Assembly: GCA_007844125.1 (NCBI GenBank)
Contig: CM017556.1
Coordinates: 80,449,564-80,513,563, forward strand
Length of the DNA: 64,000 nucleotides
Reading direction: 5' to 3'
From: Sinonovacula constricta
Taxonomy: Eukaryota; Mollusca; Bivalvia; Cardiida; Solecurtidae
Made by a program: the position numbers and the translations under genes. Shown here piece by piece: positions 1-12,059 of this stretch (position 1 is the stretch's first letter; each line of letters begins with the position of its first letter). Below the pieces are notes generated by a model. The model was not told where the DNA came from, searched no databases, and saw only the letters and a list, made by a program, of their open reading frames with translations.

Positions 1-100
1 CACAGTTAGATACGTGTTCTTGATTAAAACCGGGAATACCTGGGTTGCTTTTTAGTATTGTGATTCTGTTTAATGATGAAGTAATCATGAAATGCAAAAC

Positions 101-148
101 GTTATTATTATTATAATTATTATTAATATTATTAATAATATTATTATT

Positions 149-206
<58 letters not shown>

Positions 207-237
207 TTAGTAGTAGTAGTAGTAGTAGTAGTAGAAA

Positions 238-279
<42 letters not shown>

Positions 280-308
280 AAATAGTAGTAGTAGTAGTGG
301 TATTAGTA
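101..308. repeat. Compound trinucleotide microsatellite, ATT/AAT then AGT
   Basis: About 90 bases of ATT/AAT units pass into about 100 bases of AGT units, with two AGAAAT interruptions. Overlapping open frames on both strands here encode only Ile/Asn/Ser or Leu runs and are products of the repeat. Confidence 0.95.
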
Positions 309-1812
309 AAATGCTGCGACACAAGAAGATAAAGCAAAGCAACAACTTGAAGTATGAAACGCCATTATAAGATGTGCACTTTTTGTCGTTTCATAGACAT
401 AGCACTGCCACGAAAACGTCTCAATAACATCTTCCTTTGTTCTGCAATACATATACACGACAATATATCGAAATAAAAATCAAAGCAATTAATAGCAATC
501 CAATGCAAAACGATGCGGTGTCACACGATTTATTTCATAAACATATTTAAGAAATGCCAATTATCCGAGGCCGAAAAATGAAGTATCACAATACACTGTT
601 TGACACAATGCAGTGCAAAACGACTCAATCTCATACATTACAAGGCAGAAATAATTCACTGTCGGAAAATTCAATGTGACTGAATGTAGTTCAATACAGT
701 GCATTCGAAATCAATTACTTGTGTAAGAATGACCAAAAAACATACATAACACAACGTAAAACTTTACACCGGTTTTAATTTCAAGTTTATCTGTATAAGG
801 TCCTTTTTTCGATTAAAAAAACGAAGCGATGATCTTATTAAACTCAACAGTCTTTAAACCCTTAAATAAACACCAGGTGCCTTATAAAATTGATTAATTA
901 ATGCATTATTTAATGTAAAAGAAACTAAATTTTCTTCAGGCAACAAATAGTGTCTTCTTACCAGACAAAGCGAACAATAATGGAAGTGAGGATTTGTAAT
1001 AATGTTGAGGGTCTTCATTGCACGACAGTGAAAAGAGGGCTTTTTTTTTTGTACCAGCATATTTCCTTAACCGAAACGGTCTTCATGGCTTATCACCGAT
1101 TACTATATCAATATCGATATTAATGCTTAAAATAGCGTGGTTTACTTAAGGTTGAAATAATTATCAACGTTGCAATTATATTCATTATAATAAAACAATT
1201 CCCATTAAGAAAAAGCACCATCTATATAACAGATCTGATAAAAAAAACTGGCAATCCAGTCTCTACAAGTCAGTTTAACTAATTGACTAAAGAACTCGTG
1301 TTCTTATAAAAAAACAAACTATAAATGTTCATTTAAGGTGCGCACGAAAAAATAACCGAAATCGAATGTTTATTCCATTTTCAGATCTTTTGAGTACAAG
1401 AAGACAATTCTGTTAGTTAAAATGTTAATTAGTGAAAAACACAATAAGCATTAGACATTGCTTTGTGTTAATTAATAAGGTCGGTGGTGAATAAAGATTT
1501 TTTTATGAAACTCGGCTCGCAGATATTAATCGCTTGGAAATCTCCGCAATTTAGATTTGCTTCAACCTCGTTTCCAAACACTTTCATTTATTTAGCATCG
1601 ACCTTGCAGTTATTTCAAAATTTATTTCAAAACTTAAGGAAAAGTCAAACAAACAACAATAAAAACATAACGAAGGTTCTTTATGGTAAGGAGCCTTGAT
1701 GTTCGGTTATGAATCTTTGCATTTGAGAAAAGTTTTATTGATATGTTACGATATATTCCCCTTTCATTCTTATGTAAAGGGACTTTACTCAGACTATTAA
1801 AAATTACATTCT
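309..1812. other. AT-rich unique-looking sequence, no gene seen
   Basis: No open frame above about 75 codons, no recognisable protein and no tandem array. The short frames at 854-1060, 1484-1699 and 1634-1855 have no recognisable composition or motif. Confidence 0.6.
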
Positions 1813-2029
1813 TACCTCCCTTGTGGATAAGTATTTGCTGTATTGAAACTGTCAAAAACTTGATTTTTTTTTCACTTTTTGAACTTTGAAAAAAGGCTGA
1901 AACATTCCATAAAATGAAATCTTATTGATTGAGATAAAAACCGATTAAAAAGCTTAAGCACTTTAAAAATTAAATTTATTATATTTGTTTAATAAATTAT
2001 AGGAAAAGATCTTTTCACAAGGGAGATAA
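1813..2029. mobile_element. Small MITE-like element with TTACCTCCCTTGTG / CACAAGGGAGATAA ends
   Basis: The left end TTACCTCCCTTGTG (1813-1826) and the right end CACAAGGGAGATAA (2016-2029) are inverted copies with one mismatch, 217 bp apart. The interior is AT-rich with no frame. A diverged relative lies at about 4840-5182, sharing the GAATCTTA.TGATT.AGATAA stretch and the CACAAGGGAGATAACT end. I recall ends of this kind as common in mollusc repeats; the superfamily cannot be assigned from sequence alone. Confidence 0.55.
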
Positions 2030-4460
2030 CTAAGATATTTCTTTTATTTCGGAAATGGAAAATAGAGAATCTGTCATTTAATACAAACATTTATTAAACG
2101 AGTTCAGGAAAAAAAAAATAGCAGAATTGCCTATTGTGAGTTTACTATCTTTTTTCTTGGACGAGTTTTATAAATGTATTAAATGACAACGAGGTTAAGA
2201 TTCTTTTAAACCCACGATTTAAATCGCCAATATACGATTTTGCGAAAATTTAACAACAATACATGGTGAATAAATAAAAAAAAAGCCCTTTAACACTAGT
2301 GTAATTTAACCAAATATGTAATGGTTGTATTGAATTGAAAACAAGGGGAATCGTGATAAAACGCTTTTCTCAATTCAAACACCAATATTAGAACGCCGCG
2401 TCGCTTTCATTACAATAAGCAAGCACACTTTTATTACATCATCAACACAGTATTCGCAACCACAAAAGTTTTATACACTCAAACCACTACATAAACAACA
2501 AGATCTACAACAGAAAGACATTTACACCGTCATTGGCAACAGTAATAAATCAAATATTGCTAACAATAAGGCAGCCAGCAATAAAATAGACTATAGCATT
2601 GACATCAGCATACATACAGCACAACAGCATAACATAAACTAGAAATACCAAATTATTTGTATTTCATTTGTGTTTGCCATGTGCTTTTGTAGCTTTACCT
2701 CTTAGAAAAGAAAATTATTATATTTATTTTTTTCACGAATATTTTCAAAAAAGAGCCAGCTTAAAGAGACTAAAACATAAACCCAGCTTTGATCAGGAAC
2801 AAAAACCAAGGTAAATAAGAATAAATATCTATTTGTTCTGCTCATCAATCTTCTCTGCGCTTGATGTGTTTAAATAAAAGCAGTTAGCACTAAAGCTAAC
2901 CGCCGTTATTGGAGGTCGAATTATTGCTGTACACTTTTTGTCGAGGCATAGCTGATAAGAGCACCGGTATATGCATGGCACAGGTTACATTCTATGTATG
3001 CACTGCCTTAGATACTTTCTTTTCAGTCCAGCATTCGTAGGATTGCAGGCGAAAATCATTTTGTCTTAAGAATTTGTGTAATTTTGCCTTGTATTATATG
3101 AGTTGTCTGTTCGGGGACGCGACATGGGTGAAAGGATGTTATTTCTGCCATTGTTTCTCTTAAAAAGAAAACATATTGGTTTATTAATGATGTAAGAGTA
3201 ATGTCTGTTCACCCGTGTGGCGTCTAGTTCTTTCTAATTCGAGTCTCCCAATAAATAAGCTTCAGTCACTGCTACCATTACCAATGCCTATTCATTGCCA
3301 TTTTTGTCTTTCTCATAATTTGGTTAAATGCACATTTTGTTCCTATATTTTAAATCATATTTCTGTTTTACTTTTTGCGTTTTAGGCTGACTTTTATGTT
3401 ATTGCAATTACACTTTATAAAGTGAAACCCTTTTAGAAAGAGAATACGATGGAATATGGATGAAAAGGCGGACACTTTCCCCATACTTAACGCATGTTTA
3501 CGTAAACGGAGAATTTCACCAATGCTACACACGTTAGTCACAATGAAATTGGGAAACTATGTTCATTGAACTATTAAACGTATACTTAAATAGGTTCAAC
3601 AACAGCTGCCTAAGTGCTTTTGCAAACTTTAAATGTATACTTTATACTAAATAAAATTATATTATCTTGCTACAAAAAGGTTCACATTGGTAAAAAGTAT
3701 GAATTCGTTCTCCTAAAATCTCGTTTGGTGTACCAGAACATTTTAGATTGCAGATATGGCATACAGTTGTTTTCTAAAAAATGCTGTGATAAAAGAACCA
3801 TTTTAAAGTTATATAAAACAGAAACTAGCTTGAGGGTTCTCAGTTAAAATTATGTTTATGTGATTGAATAAAAAGCCCACAAAACAGTAAAGGATATGCG
3901 TGTGAGAAAAATAGCAACGCGGTGAACACAGAACAAAAACTACACCTGTAATAACTTTAACAGCATCATCAGTAGCATCAACATCACAAAGAGATGACAA
4001 AGTATGAAACACAAACTTAAAAAATCCACTATATGCATTTTAAAATTGCAAAACATTAGCGGTATAAACTCAGCAAGTATATCGAGGGGGAAAAAACCCA
4101 CACGTGCACATGCTCTTTGAGTGAATGCAATAATGCATGGGTAAGCAGATTTGAATAGATTACATTTTATGTGTTAATTTCTATTTTAAATTTTATTTAG
4201 CGGTCGGTGAGATTATTATTTTCACGGGTAGTGTGTATTCTTCTTGTGAAAAATATTAAATACATAAAAATATAAGGTCAATAAATTTGTTTCAAGTGAA
4301 AAATGCGACATTTGGGTCTTAGATTAAACCAAATGGGATCATCGAACTAAAGAGAATTTATGCCTGAACAGTAGACATTGGTTGGAAAAGACTCTGATCT
4401 TATCTCATACCCAAGTATACAAACCAGAATGTGTTGGACCAAATATTCCACCACTATTTT
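2030..4460. other. AT-rich sequence, no supported feature
   Basis: Only short frames (for example 3614-3847 plus and 3809-4012 minus) with no recognisable product. No tandem repeat or paired terminal repeat was found by eye. Confidence 0.55.
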
Positions 4461-4532
4461 ACGGGAGGCCCCCGAGTCCGATCCCTAAGATACCTAAGAC
4501 GCGACTCGCGATCGGACTCGGGGGCCTCCCGT
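4461..4532. repeat. GC-rich perfect 22-bp inverted repeat, 28-nt loop
   Basis: The arms 4461-4482 and 4511-4532 are exact reverse complements (ACGGGAGGCCCCCGAGTCCG plus two bases) separated by 28 nt. The arms are much richer in G+C than the surroundings. The right arm is also part of the tRNA-like head at 4500-4580, so the left arm looks like an inverted copy of that part of the element. Confidence 0.9.
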
Positions 4533-4580
4533 ACCTGGAATCAACGCTCTACCGATTGCGCTACCAGGTCCGGTAGAGAC
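4500..4580 (-). mobile_element. tRNA-like SINE head fragment
   Basis: On the minus strand an A-box-like TAGCGCAATCGGTAGAGC lies at 4546-4563. A weak B-box-like stretch (GAGTCCGATC) follows at about 4510-4520. The tRNA fold is not intact, so this is a tRNA-derived repeat head rather than a functional tRNA. No body shared with the other SINEs in the window was seen. Confidence 0.5.
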
Positions 4581-4839
4581 TAATGAACATGATATTCTCT
4601 TCAAAAAAGACATGTTGAGCCCTTTTTGAGTATAGAACCTTTGCAATCTCACATGTATTCCTAGATATAAGCTGTCCTTTCGGGTTCTGTGCTTTATAAG
4701 TAGTTTACTTTTGTGCATTTATTGACTCCGAGTATTGTACATTATATTCACATTTATAAACATATGCATGAAATCTCACTTGTATTTTGTGGCATTTAGA
4801 ACAAATTTTGTAAACCTTTCCTTAACTTCAAGAACTTAT

Positions 4840-5182
4840 TACGGGAATAATATGGTATAATATCCCTTTCATGTTCTATGTCTTTTAAGAATTATACTTC
4901 TTATATTATTTCGTATTTTCATAGTAAATGTGTTTTGTACTTTTGAGTTAAGCACAACTACATATTTGGTATAAAGTTACTGCAGAAGATTTTTTCCAAT
5001 TTTTAAACCTTTGAAAAAACACTTAAGACTTAAGCATGCACAAAAAATGGAATCTTACTGATTAAGATAAGAATTAATTAAAAGCCCGAGAGGTTTTATT
5101 TAAATAAACACATTAAAAATAAAATAAATTTTATTCAAATGTATAAAGTATATACAAATAGCTTCCCACAAGGGAGATAACT
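4840..5182. mobile_element. Diverged relative of the 1813-2029 element
   Basis: Runs parallel to about 1730-2032: a shared pyrimidine-rich stretch before TTTGAAAAAA, then GGAATCTTACTGATTAAGAT, ending in CACAAGGGAGATAACT at 5167-5182. The left terminal inverted repeat is not visible. It ends 20 bp before the TTAA element at 5202. Confidence 0.45.
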
Positions 5183-5201
5183 GGAGAAAATTTCTGTTTA
5201 A

Positions 5202-5629
5202 AGTGATATTTTGTCATTCTTTTTGCATAAACCCCCTACTTTAGTCGTTATAAAGACGATTGAACACTAACCTAATTGTTAGACAATACTAATAGCGAAA
5301 AAATACTCAAAATGTTCAGTCTTTCTAACTCAATAAAAACGCGATAGTGGTAACTGCTAAAAATAGATATCGACGTCAAGGTGAATTAGTCGGAAGACTA
5401 CATAAGAATAATTGGTCACGTGGTTTTCTAAGCTTAAAGTAGCTATCTCTGCAGCGTGGCTTGGATAGGAAATACCTGTTTGCAATGACGAGCGGGGATT
5501 TATCTTTGACTGTTCGCCCAGTCTTTTGGCAACAATGAACAGCATTCTGCAAGATCATTTCACGTACCAATGATTTTTTTTTGGTTATTTGAGAAAGAAT
5601 TTTTTGGACCAAAGTGTCGGATAACACCT
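5202..5629 (+). mobile_element. TTAA-flanked MITE, copy A1
   Basis: 428 bp with TTAA on both sides (5198-5201 and 5630-5633). The right end GTGTCGGATAACACCT is well kept and the left end AGTGATATTTTGTCA is worn. The interior shares landmarks with five other copies: ATCGACGTC, GTCACGTGGTTTTC, GCTATCTCTGCAGCGTGG and GGATAGGAAATA. There is no transposase frame; the open frames at 5357-5627 are chance. TTAA targets are known for the piggyBac and Kolobok superfamilies; ends starting AGG and finishing CCT fit Kolobok better as I recall it. Confidence 0.8.
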
Positions 5630-5939
5630 TTAAAGGAAATTGATAAAATCAACAACACTTTGCGAATATCGCCCTGCCCTCACACTCAAGCATATTTTGT
5701 ATTAGTTGAAACGACATGGTTCGTTTGACATAATAATGTAGCGCCATAAATTACAACGAAGAAATTACAAAAAAAATATTAAACCGTTGCTCGTTCCAAG
5801 TTTATTTAAGTAACATTCATGTTACTATGAAAACAGATAGATGTAATTTAACCCTGTTTTTGCCACTTTCAACTAACCACCAACTGACTTATTTAGGCGG
5901 AAAGGTATATGATTTATTGTTACATTTAACGATTATTGC

Positions 5940-6270
5940 AATCAGAGACGGGATACTCCCGAAACGTTCTCTTGCTGTATATCGTGCCGTAGATCGTACC
6001 CGTAGATCGTGCCGGAAGAAGATTAACAGACAAAGCAAGAAATGGGAAAGTGTAAACAATAAATTTTGGATAATTTGAGAATTGTTCGTTTCACAGCAAA
6101 GAAAAGAAGGGATAAATCTTGAAGCCTTATTGTTGGGTTAAATAGGCGAGTCAGACTTCGAGGATTACTCTTGTGCAGCCTCGGCATTTCCGCTGGGAAT
6201 TATACGAGTTCATCGGTGGGCAAGAAAATGATTGAGATTTGCGCTATGTCTTTGAAATGATATGAATCCC
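5940..6270. repeat. Diverged dispersed repeat, family D copy 1
   Basis: Shares blocks with 13870-14160 and 40530-40640: GATCGTGCC, a CAGACAAAGCAA block followed by GAAATGGGAAA, then GACTTATTGTT-like and AGGCRAGTC-like blocks and a GARAAAATGATWGAG block. The similarity is patchy and edges are uncertain. The 83-codon plus-strand frame at 5827-6078 lies across it and has no recognised product. Confidence 0.4.
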
Positions 6271-6555
6271 AATAAACTCTTAAATAAAAAAAAACAGTCA
6301 ATTAAGATATTTCATAGACTTAAAAGAGGAACAATGGAATAAATATCACAATAACAAATGCAAATAAAGCAAACACAAAATCAACCAAACAAAACCAAAC
6401 CATTAAAAAAGAAAAGATAATGTACGAGGCGATACAAAAATCAACTGTCACAATTACCGCAACGGCACAGCTAATACGACTATAACGTCAGATTATAAAA
6501 TTATATATTTTCACTCAAATTTTCGGCAAAATGCCTTTTTTGAAGAGTTATAGAA
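6271..6555. other. AT-rich spacer, nothing seen
   Basis: No frame, tandem repeat or paired repeat noticed. Confidence 0.5.
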
Positions 6556-6559
6556 AACA

Positions 6560-6715
6560 CATTAATGTTTGTAAATATGTAGAGACAGAAATTGTTCATG
6601 TTTAAATCTTGAAAAAGGGCAATTTGCCGAAAGTTTGAGCGACAGCGTTTTAAGAAAAAATATAAATAATACAGTTCCCCCCTGGGACAATTTACAATAT
6701 ATAATTAAAGACAAA
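6560..6715. repeat. Dispersed repeat, family J copy 1
   Basis: About 150 bp matching 26585-26735 in order: TTTGTAAATATGTAGAGA, AATTGTTCATGTTTAA, CTTGAAAAAG, AATTTGCCGAAA, GTTTTAAGAAAAAATA, ACAGTTC and ACAATTT. No terminal repeats visible. Confidence 0.5.
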
Positions 6716-7070
6716 CTGATGTTTACTTGAAGTCCACACAGTACGAGCAGTATAAGCAGATACTCAATACTGCTGTAGCCAGCCCATTCACCAGATGCTA
6801 ATGTCACCGAAAACTGCTGATGGTCATTAAAATCTCAGTTGAGGAAAGCAGTATCACACGTTCAAAGTAAACAGGACCTTGAAGTCGAGCTCCGGCCAAT
6901 CTGGCAAGGCGTAAGAAATGTATACTTATCTTTTGCGAAACGAATGTTGAAAATAAGAAGAGCCAGACATTAAATCATTAAATATTGACATAAAACATAT
7001 TTTGATTTCTTTGTTATATTCCTGTGTTGTTTTTACCAGTGTTATGTAACGTCGATGACGGCCATTTGTT

Positions 7071-7357
7071 CATAATATACTGAAGGAAAAAAGTTGAGCA
7101 ATTTTTTACGTATTTGGTTTTCGTATATAAATCAATGTGACTAAAACGTTTCCGTATTGACCAATTGTGCCCATCCATTGACAACATGATTTCCCATTTT
7201 TTTTAACTACCCCTATTTGAAAGCGTGAAACGTAACTGTCACGAAAATCCCGTGCAGTATGTGCACAGCAAAACGGACGATCCTCCGCGTATCACAAAGT
7301 TCCCTAGGAGTCAATCCTCTCTGAACTTGCTAAACTTTTTTCCTTCAGTATATTATG
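7071..7357. mobile_element. MITE with 32-bp terminal inverted repeats
   Basis: The outer 25 bases, CATAATATACTGAAGGAAAA plus AAGTT, are a perfect inverted match between 7071-7095 and 7333-7357. Pairing extends inward through GAGCAA/TAGCAA to 7102 and 7326 with one mismatch. At 287 bp with no internal frame it is a non-autonomous DNA transposon. Ends reading TACTGAAGG with TA just outside suggest a Tc1/mariner-type element; that assignment is inference. Confidence 0.85.
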
Positions 7358-8299
7358 ATTCGACCTTGTAGATGTGCATCCATCAGCCGTGCTTCTTATC
7401 ATTACCAACCTCAATCGATCAGACATGACATAATCTATCAGCAAGGGACCAATTTCATCAGCAAGTCACATTGCAATTTTAAGGAGAATACACTCCCTAA
7501 ATTGCGATATGTAAATTTTTCTTGCAAATTGCGTTTCAATAAATATAGCCAAATCGCAAAAGCACCTGCTTCATACGCTTTATGAAGTCAAAACTTGAGT
7601 CCGCTTTAAACCATACTGTATGGAAAAAAAATGGCAGAACAGATTTTGCGATGTGCGATTTTCATAAATTGAGATGCAATCTGTTCATGAAACGGGAACC
7701 AGAATAATAACATTTGCAAAATCACTATGCGCAAACCCAATTAATTGCCCACGGGGTAAGGGCGAATACGCATATGCACAGTTTCTCACTAACTGAAAAA
7801 CGTTATTTTTTTTTTATTTCGCAAAAAAGAAAACAATTCAATTCAATGAATGCCTGCTAATGAAACGTGTACCACAGAACAGTATTGTATTTAAGCTTCG
7901 CGTGTGGGCAAACATTTCGACGTTTCTTTCGCAAACAATCCTGAACGACGCTGCGCAACATCTACTTTCATAGCTCAAACTTAAACCTTGGCATGTTTAA
8001 CAAAGATTTACAATGCCAAAAGTAAATTTAGCGTGTAGCATGCATGCTTGGTGTTATTATTTATATACTTTATAACATACGAACACGAAAAATTATGTGG
8101 TTTATGTACTTTTGCAAATCATCGACAAGGTTTGTTGCGCCTGACTGTTTGGAAAGAGATGGTGCTTAGCCCTAATTTTAAACCGAAAGTAGGCTGTTAT
8201 TTTAAGTCGGACAATACAGTGCGTTGTTTGTGTTTTAACATGCTAATGTTGTTTTGTTGTTGTTGTTTTTTTGGTTGTTTTTAAATACATTGCGTTCGA
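7358..8299. other. No supported feature; short TTG run near 8250-8280
   Basis: Small frames at 7355-7585 and 8048-8284 have no recognised product. The latter ends in a TTGTTGTTGTTTTTTTGGTTG low-complexity run. Confidence 0.5.
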
Positions 8300-8489
8300 C
8301 CTTTCATGATCATTATAGCAACTTCAAGCTTTTTGGTGGAGGTAGAACCGCCGACGCACCGCAAGTCAGCTGGAAGACCTTCCCATATTAAGTCCTTCGC
8401 CCGGAACGGGACTCGAACCCACATGGTGAGAGGCTAAGCAGTCAGCGGAGTTACAAATCGGCGACTCTACCACTACGCCACGGGCGCCC
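8300..8489 (-). mobile_element. tRNA-derived SINE, main family copy 1
   Basis: The minus-strand head has A box TGGCGTAGTGGTAGAG (8464-8479) and B box GGTTCGAGTCC (8409-8419). The body then reads GGAAGGTCTTCCAGCTGACT, GGTGCG and GGCGGTTCTACC. The same head and body recur at 29702-29923 and 33463-33668, with pieces elsewhere. About 25 bases after GGTTCTACC are missing relative to the copy at 33463. Heads with pol III A/B boxes define SINEs transcribed by RNA polymerase III and mobilised by a LINE. Confidence 0.9.
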
Positions 8490-8629
8490 AACTTTAACAT
8501 GCTTATTACCACGTATATTATGGCAGAAAATATCCGATTCCTGTTCAATTTTTCTTCAAAGTGTGTAATGGTTTAACAAACTATGGCAACTTTCATTGGA
8601 ACATTAGAAGTTGAGAAGGATTTATGGAA

Positions 8630-8707
8630 GAAACTACTACTACTTCTACTACTACTACTTCAACAACTACTACCACTACTACTACTTCTACTACCACTAC
8701 TACTACA

Positions 8708-8803
<96 letters not shown>

Positions 8804-8847
8804 TACTACTACTTCTACTATTACTGCAACTACTACTACTACCCCTT

Positions 8848-8926
<79 letters not shown>

Positions 8927-8965
8927 TACTACTACTTCTACCACCACTACTACCACTACTACTAG

Positions 8966-9022
<57 letters not shown>

Positions 9023-9082
9023 CACTACTACCACTACTACTACTACTACTACTTCTACAACAACAACAACAACAACAACAAA
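8630..9082. repeat. Long ACT/CTA trinucleotide microsatellite with AAC tail
   Basis: About 430 bases of CTA-type units with scattered TTC and CAA variants, finishing in about eight ACA units. Frames of 113-200 codons across it (Leu, Tyr, Thr or Val runs in different frames) are repeat artefacts. Confidence 0.95.
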
Positions 9083-9652
9083 ACTTGTGGGCATAGAAAA
9101 CAATGCTTTAGTAGCGTCCCGTGATATAGGTTTCTTAAATTTACATGCACTCATTCGGTTGAAAACAATCATTTTCTTTGGATGACTTAACATACTCTCC
9201 GTGTATTGTCAATAAGAGGGCGCCGGTACCCCAATGAGGTCACCATTATTCTTATACATCATGAAAGTAAAAGATCAGCATAACATAACACCGGGAACGC
9301 AATTTGCAATAACATCCAAGCACCTAAGATAAAGAATAACCTATTTATACTTTCTCGCCATATGTTTTTACTGCTTCTTTAGAAAATCACAGGAAATTAT
9401 CACACGCTTAGATTATCTTTCTTCCAACGGTTACAACAAATTGCTTATATCTCAGTCTCTTGCAGAAACAAAGACCAAAGCCTATTAAACCAAATCGCAA
9501 CACTTATAGCACACGAATGTTCCTTTGGTTTCTTCAGATTATTGAATCGCTGTTTGTTTCTTAAATCATTGCCATTTTTTTCAGTGTCAGTTGTGCCTGT
9601 TTCTCATAGTCTTAGTTTCAACGCTGTAAGTTTTATTGATGTGTCGTTAAGT
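9083..9652. other. AT-rich spacer, nothing seen
   Basis: No recognisable frame or repeat; ends at the TTAA flank of the next MITE. Confidence 0.5.
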
Positions 9653-9656
9653 TTAA

Positions 9657-10150
9657 AGGAAGTATACGACAGGTTGGGATATACCTTTTTTCCTTATGTT
9701 ACAACAAAATAAAAAAATAATAAAAATAATAACAATCGTAACCTGAAAAGATCCCGCGAAATGTTGTTTTATTGGTGCCCTATGTCTATTTGAAAAGAAA
9801 AAGCAGAATTCCCCATGTGTCATTGCAAAAAAAAATGTTTTCTATTCGAGCCACGCTGCACAGTTAGCTCAATTTAAACTAAGAAAACCACGTGCTTACT
9901 TCTAAGATCCCATTATCTGACGTTAATATCTATTTTTAGCTGAAATATATATTGTGCTTATTTATAGATTTGGAAAATGGATGTTTAAAGCGATATAGTT
10001 CATGATTTGTTCAAATAATAAAGGCAATGTTATAAATAGTAGTTGCTAAACCAAAGAATAAGTTTATGTAGCAATAATGCATGAACTTCCTTGAGCATAG
10101 GTAAGCTGTTGGTAATGTATTAGATATAGACAAACTGTTGGATACCACCC
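9657..10150 (-). mobile_element. TTAA-flanked MITE, copy A2
   Basis: 494 bp with TTAA at 9653-9656 and 10151-10154. Left end AGGAAGTATACGACAGGTTG, right end CTGTTGGATACCACCC. The interior is in reverse orientation to copy A1: GCTGCACAGTTAGCT, GAAAACCACGTG and TGACGTTAATATCTATTTTTA. No transposase frame. Confidence 0.85.
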
Positions 10151-10501
10151 TTAAAGTCATTACTTTAGGCATGAATATGACACATACTACAAAACCCAAT
10201 TCATGTATCCACATATACTTGTAGTCTTTTTTTCCCAGTTCGTTACTATTTTGCGGTATCCTGACGAACCCGGAGAAATGGCCAACGTGTTTTAATGGCT
10301 TTTAACTTGTCGTTTACTATTATGAGATCTGCAATATATTTTGTGGTGGGTAAAAGTTGGCAAGCAATCTATGTCCCAAAAATACAGAAATAGACTTGTT
10401 TAATCATTCACATTGAACAATGGATTAAGATTTTTTTCTTTTATTTCAATCATCGCAGCGAAACTCTTATGCTTTCCTTGCGACTGCACCAATAAAAACA
10501 C

Positions 10502-10612
10502 TAGAAAGAACCACTGCATATCAGCACGAACAACTCATATAAGGTCCTTTTGTTCGATCTGGACTGGAACCCACGCGGTGAGAGACAAGGGAACAGAGGA
10601 GTTCGCGATGCT
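10502..10612 (-). mobile_element. SINE fragment, main family copy 2
   Basis: Degenerate minus-strand piece. The B-box side GGACTGGAACCCACGCGGTG followed by AGAGAC (10561-10586) and a worn body (AAGGTCCTT, GAACCACTG) align with the other copies. The A-box end is lost. Confidence 0.6.
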
Positions 10613-11102
10613 AGCAAAAATTAATAATGGCGTGCATGCTATATTCTTTTCGCAAAAAATTGGAAATCTTCATCAGTGCTTCATTATTTATTCAAACAGA
10701 AATACAGACAATGTAAGGAACCTTTGAACGTATTTTTTCAAGAATCAAAAACAATAAATGCTAATGAGGTCTTTTTCTAACAGTGTGTTATTGTAAATTA
10801 TTTGGTAAGCACAACAGCTGAGGTAAAAACAGTAACACTAAATACAAGGTTATTTAAGTACATTTGTAATAAAGTGAGAACTACTTTATCGCAGCACTTC
10901 TATATCTTATTGTACCTATTGTATCCAAGCCGCTTGCATTATTCTATAAAAAACTTATCAAAGGTAGATAACCACAAATTTATGCTTTCAAACAATGTTG
11001 TTCAGATAAAAGAAACATTTTGGAATGTTGATACAAAGAGAAAAAAGTTTTTGTTCAAAATTTATTTTTATGTTCATTTGGTTGAGCCATACGAAAAATA
11101 TC
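10613..11102. other. No supported feature
   Basis: The plus-strand frames 10413-10727 and 10802-11125 (104 and 107 codons) show no recognisable motif. The second runs into the minisatellite that follows. Confidence 0.45.
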
Positions 11103-11839
11103 CATCAGACAGCAATCTGACATAAAATACCAATCAGACAGCAATAAGACATAAAAGACACATCAAACAGCCATCAGACATAAAAATACCCATCAGACAG
11201 CAATCAGACATAAAAATACACATCAGACAGCCATCAGACATAAAATACACATCAGACAGCAATCAGACATAAAATACCCATCAGACAGCCATCAGACCTA
11301 AAATACCTATCATACAGGAGTCAGACATAAAATACCCATCAGACAGCCATCAGACCTAAAATACCTATCATACAGGAGTCAGACATAAAATACCAATCAG
11401 ACAGCAATCAGACATAAAATACCTATCATACAGGAGTCAGACATAAAATACCAATCAGACAGCCATCAGACCAAAAATACCTATCATACAGGAGTCAGAC
11501 ATAGAATACGAATCAGACAGCAATCAGACCTAAAATACCTATCATACAGGAGTCAGACATAAAATACCAATCAGACAGCAATCAGACATAAAATACCAAT
11601 CAGACAGCCATCAGACATAAAATACCTATCATACAGGAGTCAGACATAAAATACCCATCAGACAGCAGTCAGACATAAAATACCAATCAGACAGCAATCA
11701 GACATAAAAATACCCATCAGACAGCAATCAGTCACCCATTAGACAGCAATTAGACATTAAATACCTATCATACAGGAGTCAGACATAAATACCCATCAGA
11801 CAGCAATCAGACATAAAAAAACTTATCCGACAGCAATAG
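11103..11839. repeat. Minisatellite, 28-29 bp unit, about 25 copies of two unit types
   Basis: Units of the form CATCAGACAGCAATCAGACA + TAAAATAC alternate with a variant TATCATACAGGAGTCAGACA + TAAAATAC. From about 11280 to 11660 the two types often alternate, giving a dimer of about 57 bp. Units at the ends are shorter or mutated (for example CATTAGACAGCAATTAGACA near 11747). Confidence 0.95.
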
Positions 11840-11869
11840 GTATGATATGTTGTACAAAATAGGTAAACA

Positions 11870-11995
11870 TGTTGAAAGTGGATAGGCCAAAAACTACGCG
11901 AAAATCCTCAAACAATGATAGTTTCAGCTGTAGATGTTGCAGCATAAAATAGAACTTTATCACGAAACATATTAGTAGCACTCAAACACAAATAT
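11870..11995. repeat. Dispersed repeat, family I fragment
   Basis: GATAGTTTCAGCTG, GCATAAAATAGAA and neighbouring blocks resemble 26375-26450 and 36640-36790. Short and diverged, edges uncertain. Confidence 0.3.
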
Positions 11996-12059
11996 ATAAG
12001 CGGTAAGATTATAGATATAATAAATCATCATTTTATTTTTATCATATTCAATTGACACA

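Noticed and set aside
5827..6078. 83-codon frame ending in a basic stretch as a small nuclear protein
   Set aside because: It overlaps dispersed repeat D, and the equivalent region at 13870 has no open frame.
8583..9193. Frames of 113-200 codons with Leu, Tyr, Thr and Val runs
   Set aside because: Produced by the CTA microsatellite in every frame on both strands.
11103..11839. CRISPR-like array of 28-bp repeats
   Set aside because: Head-to-tail units without spacers; a minisatellite.
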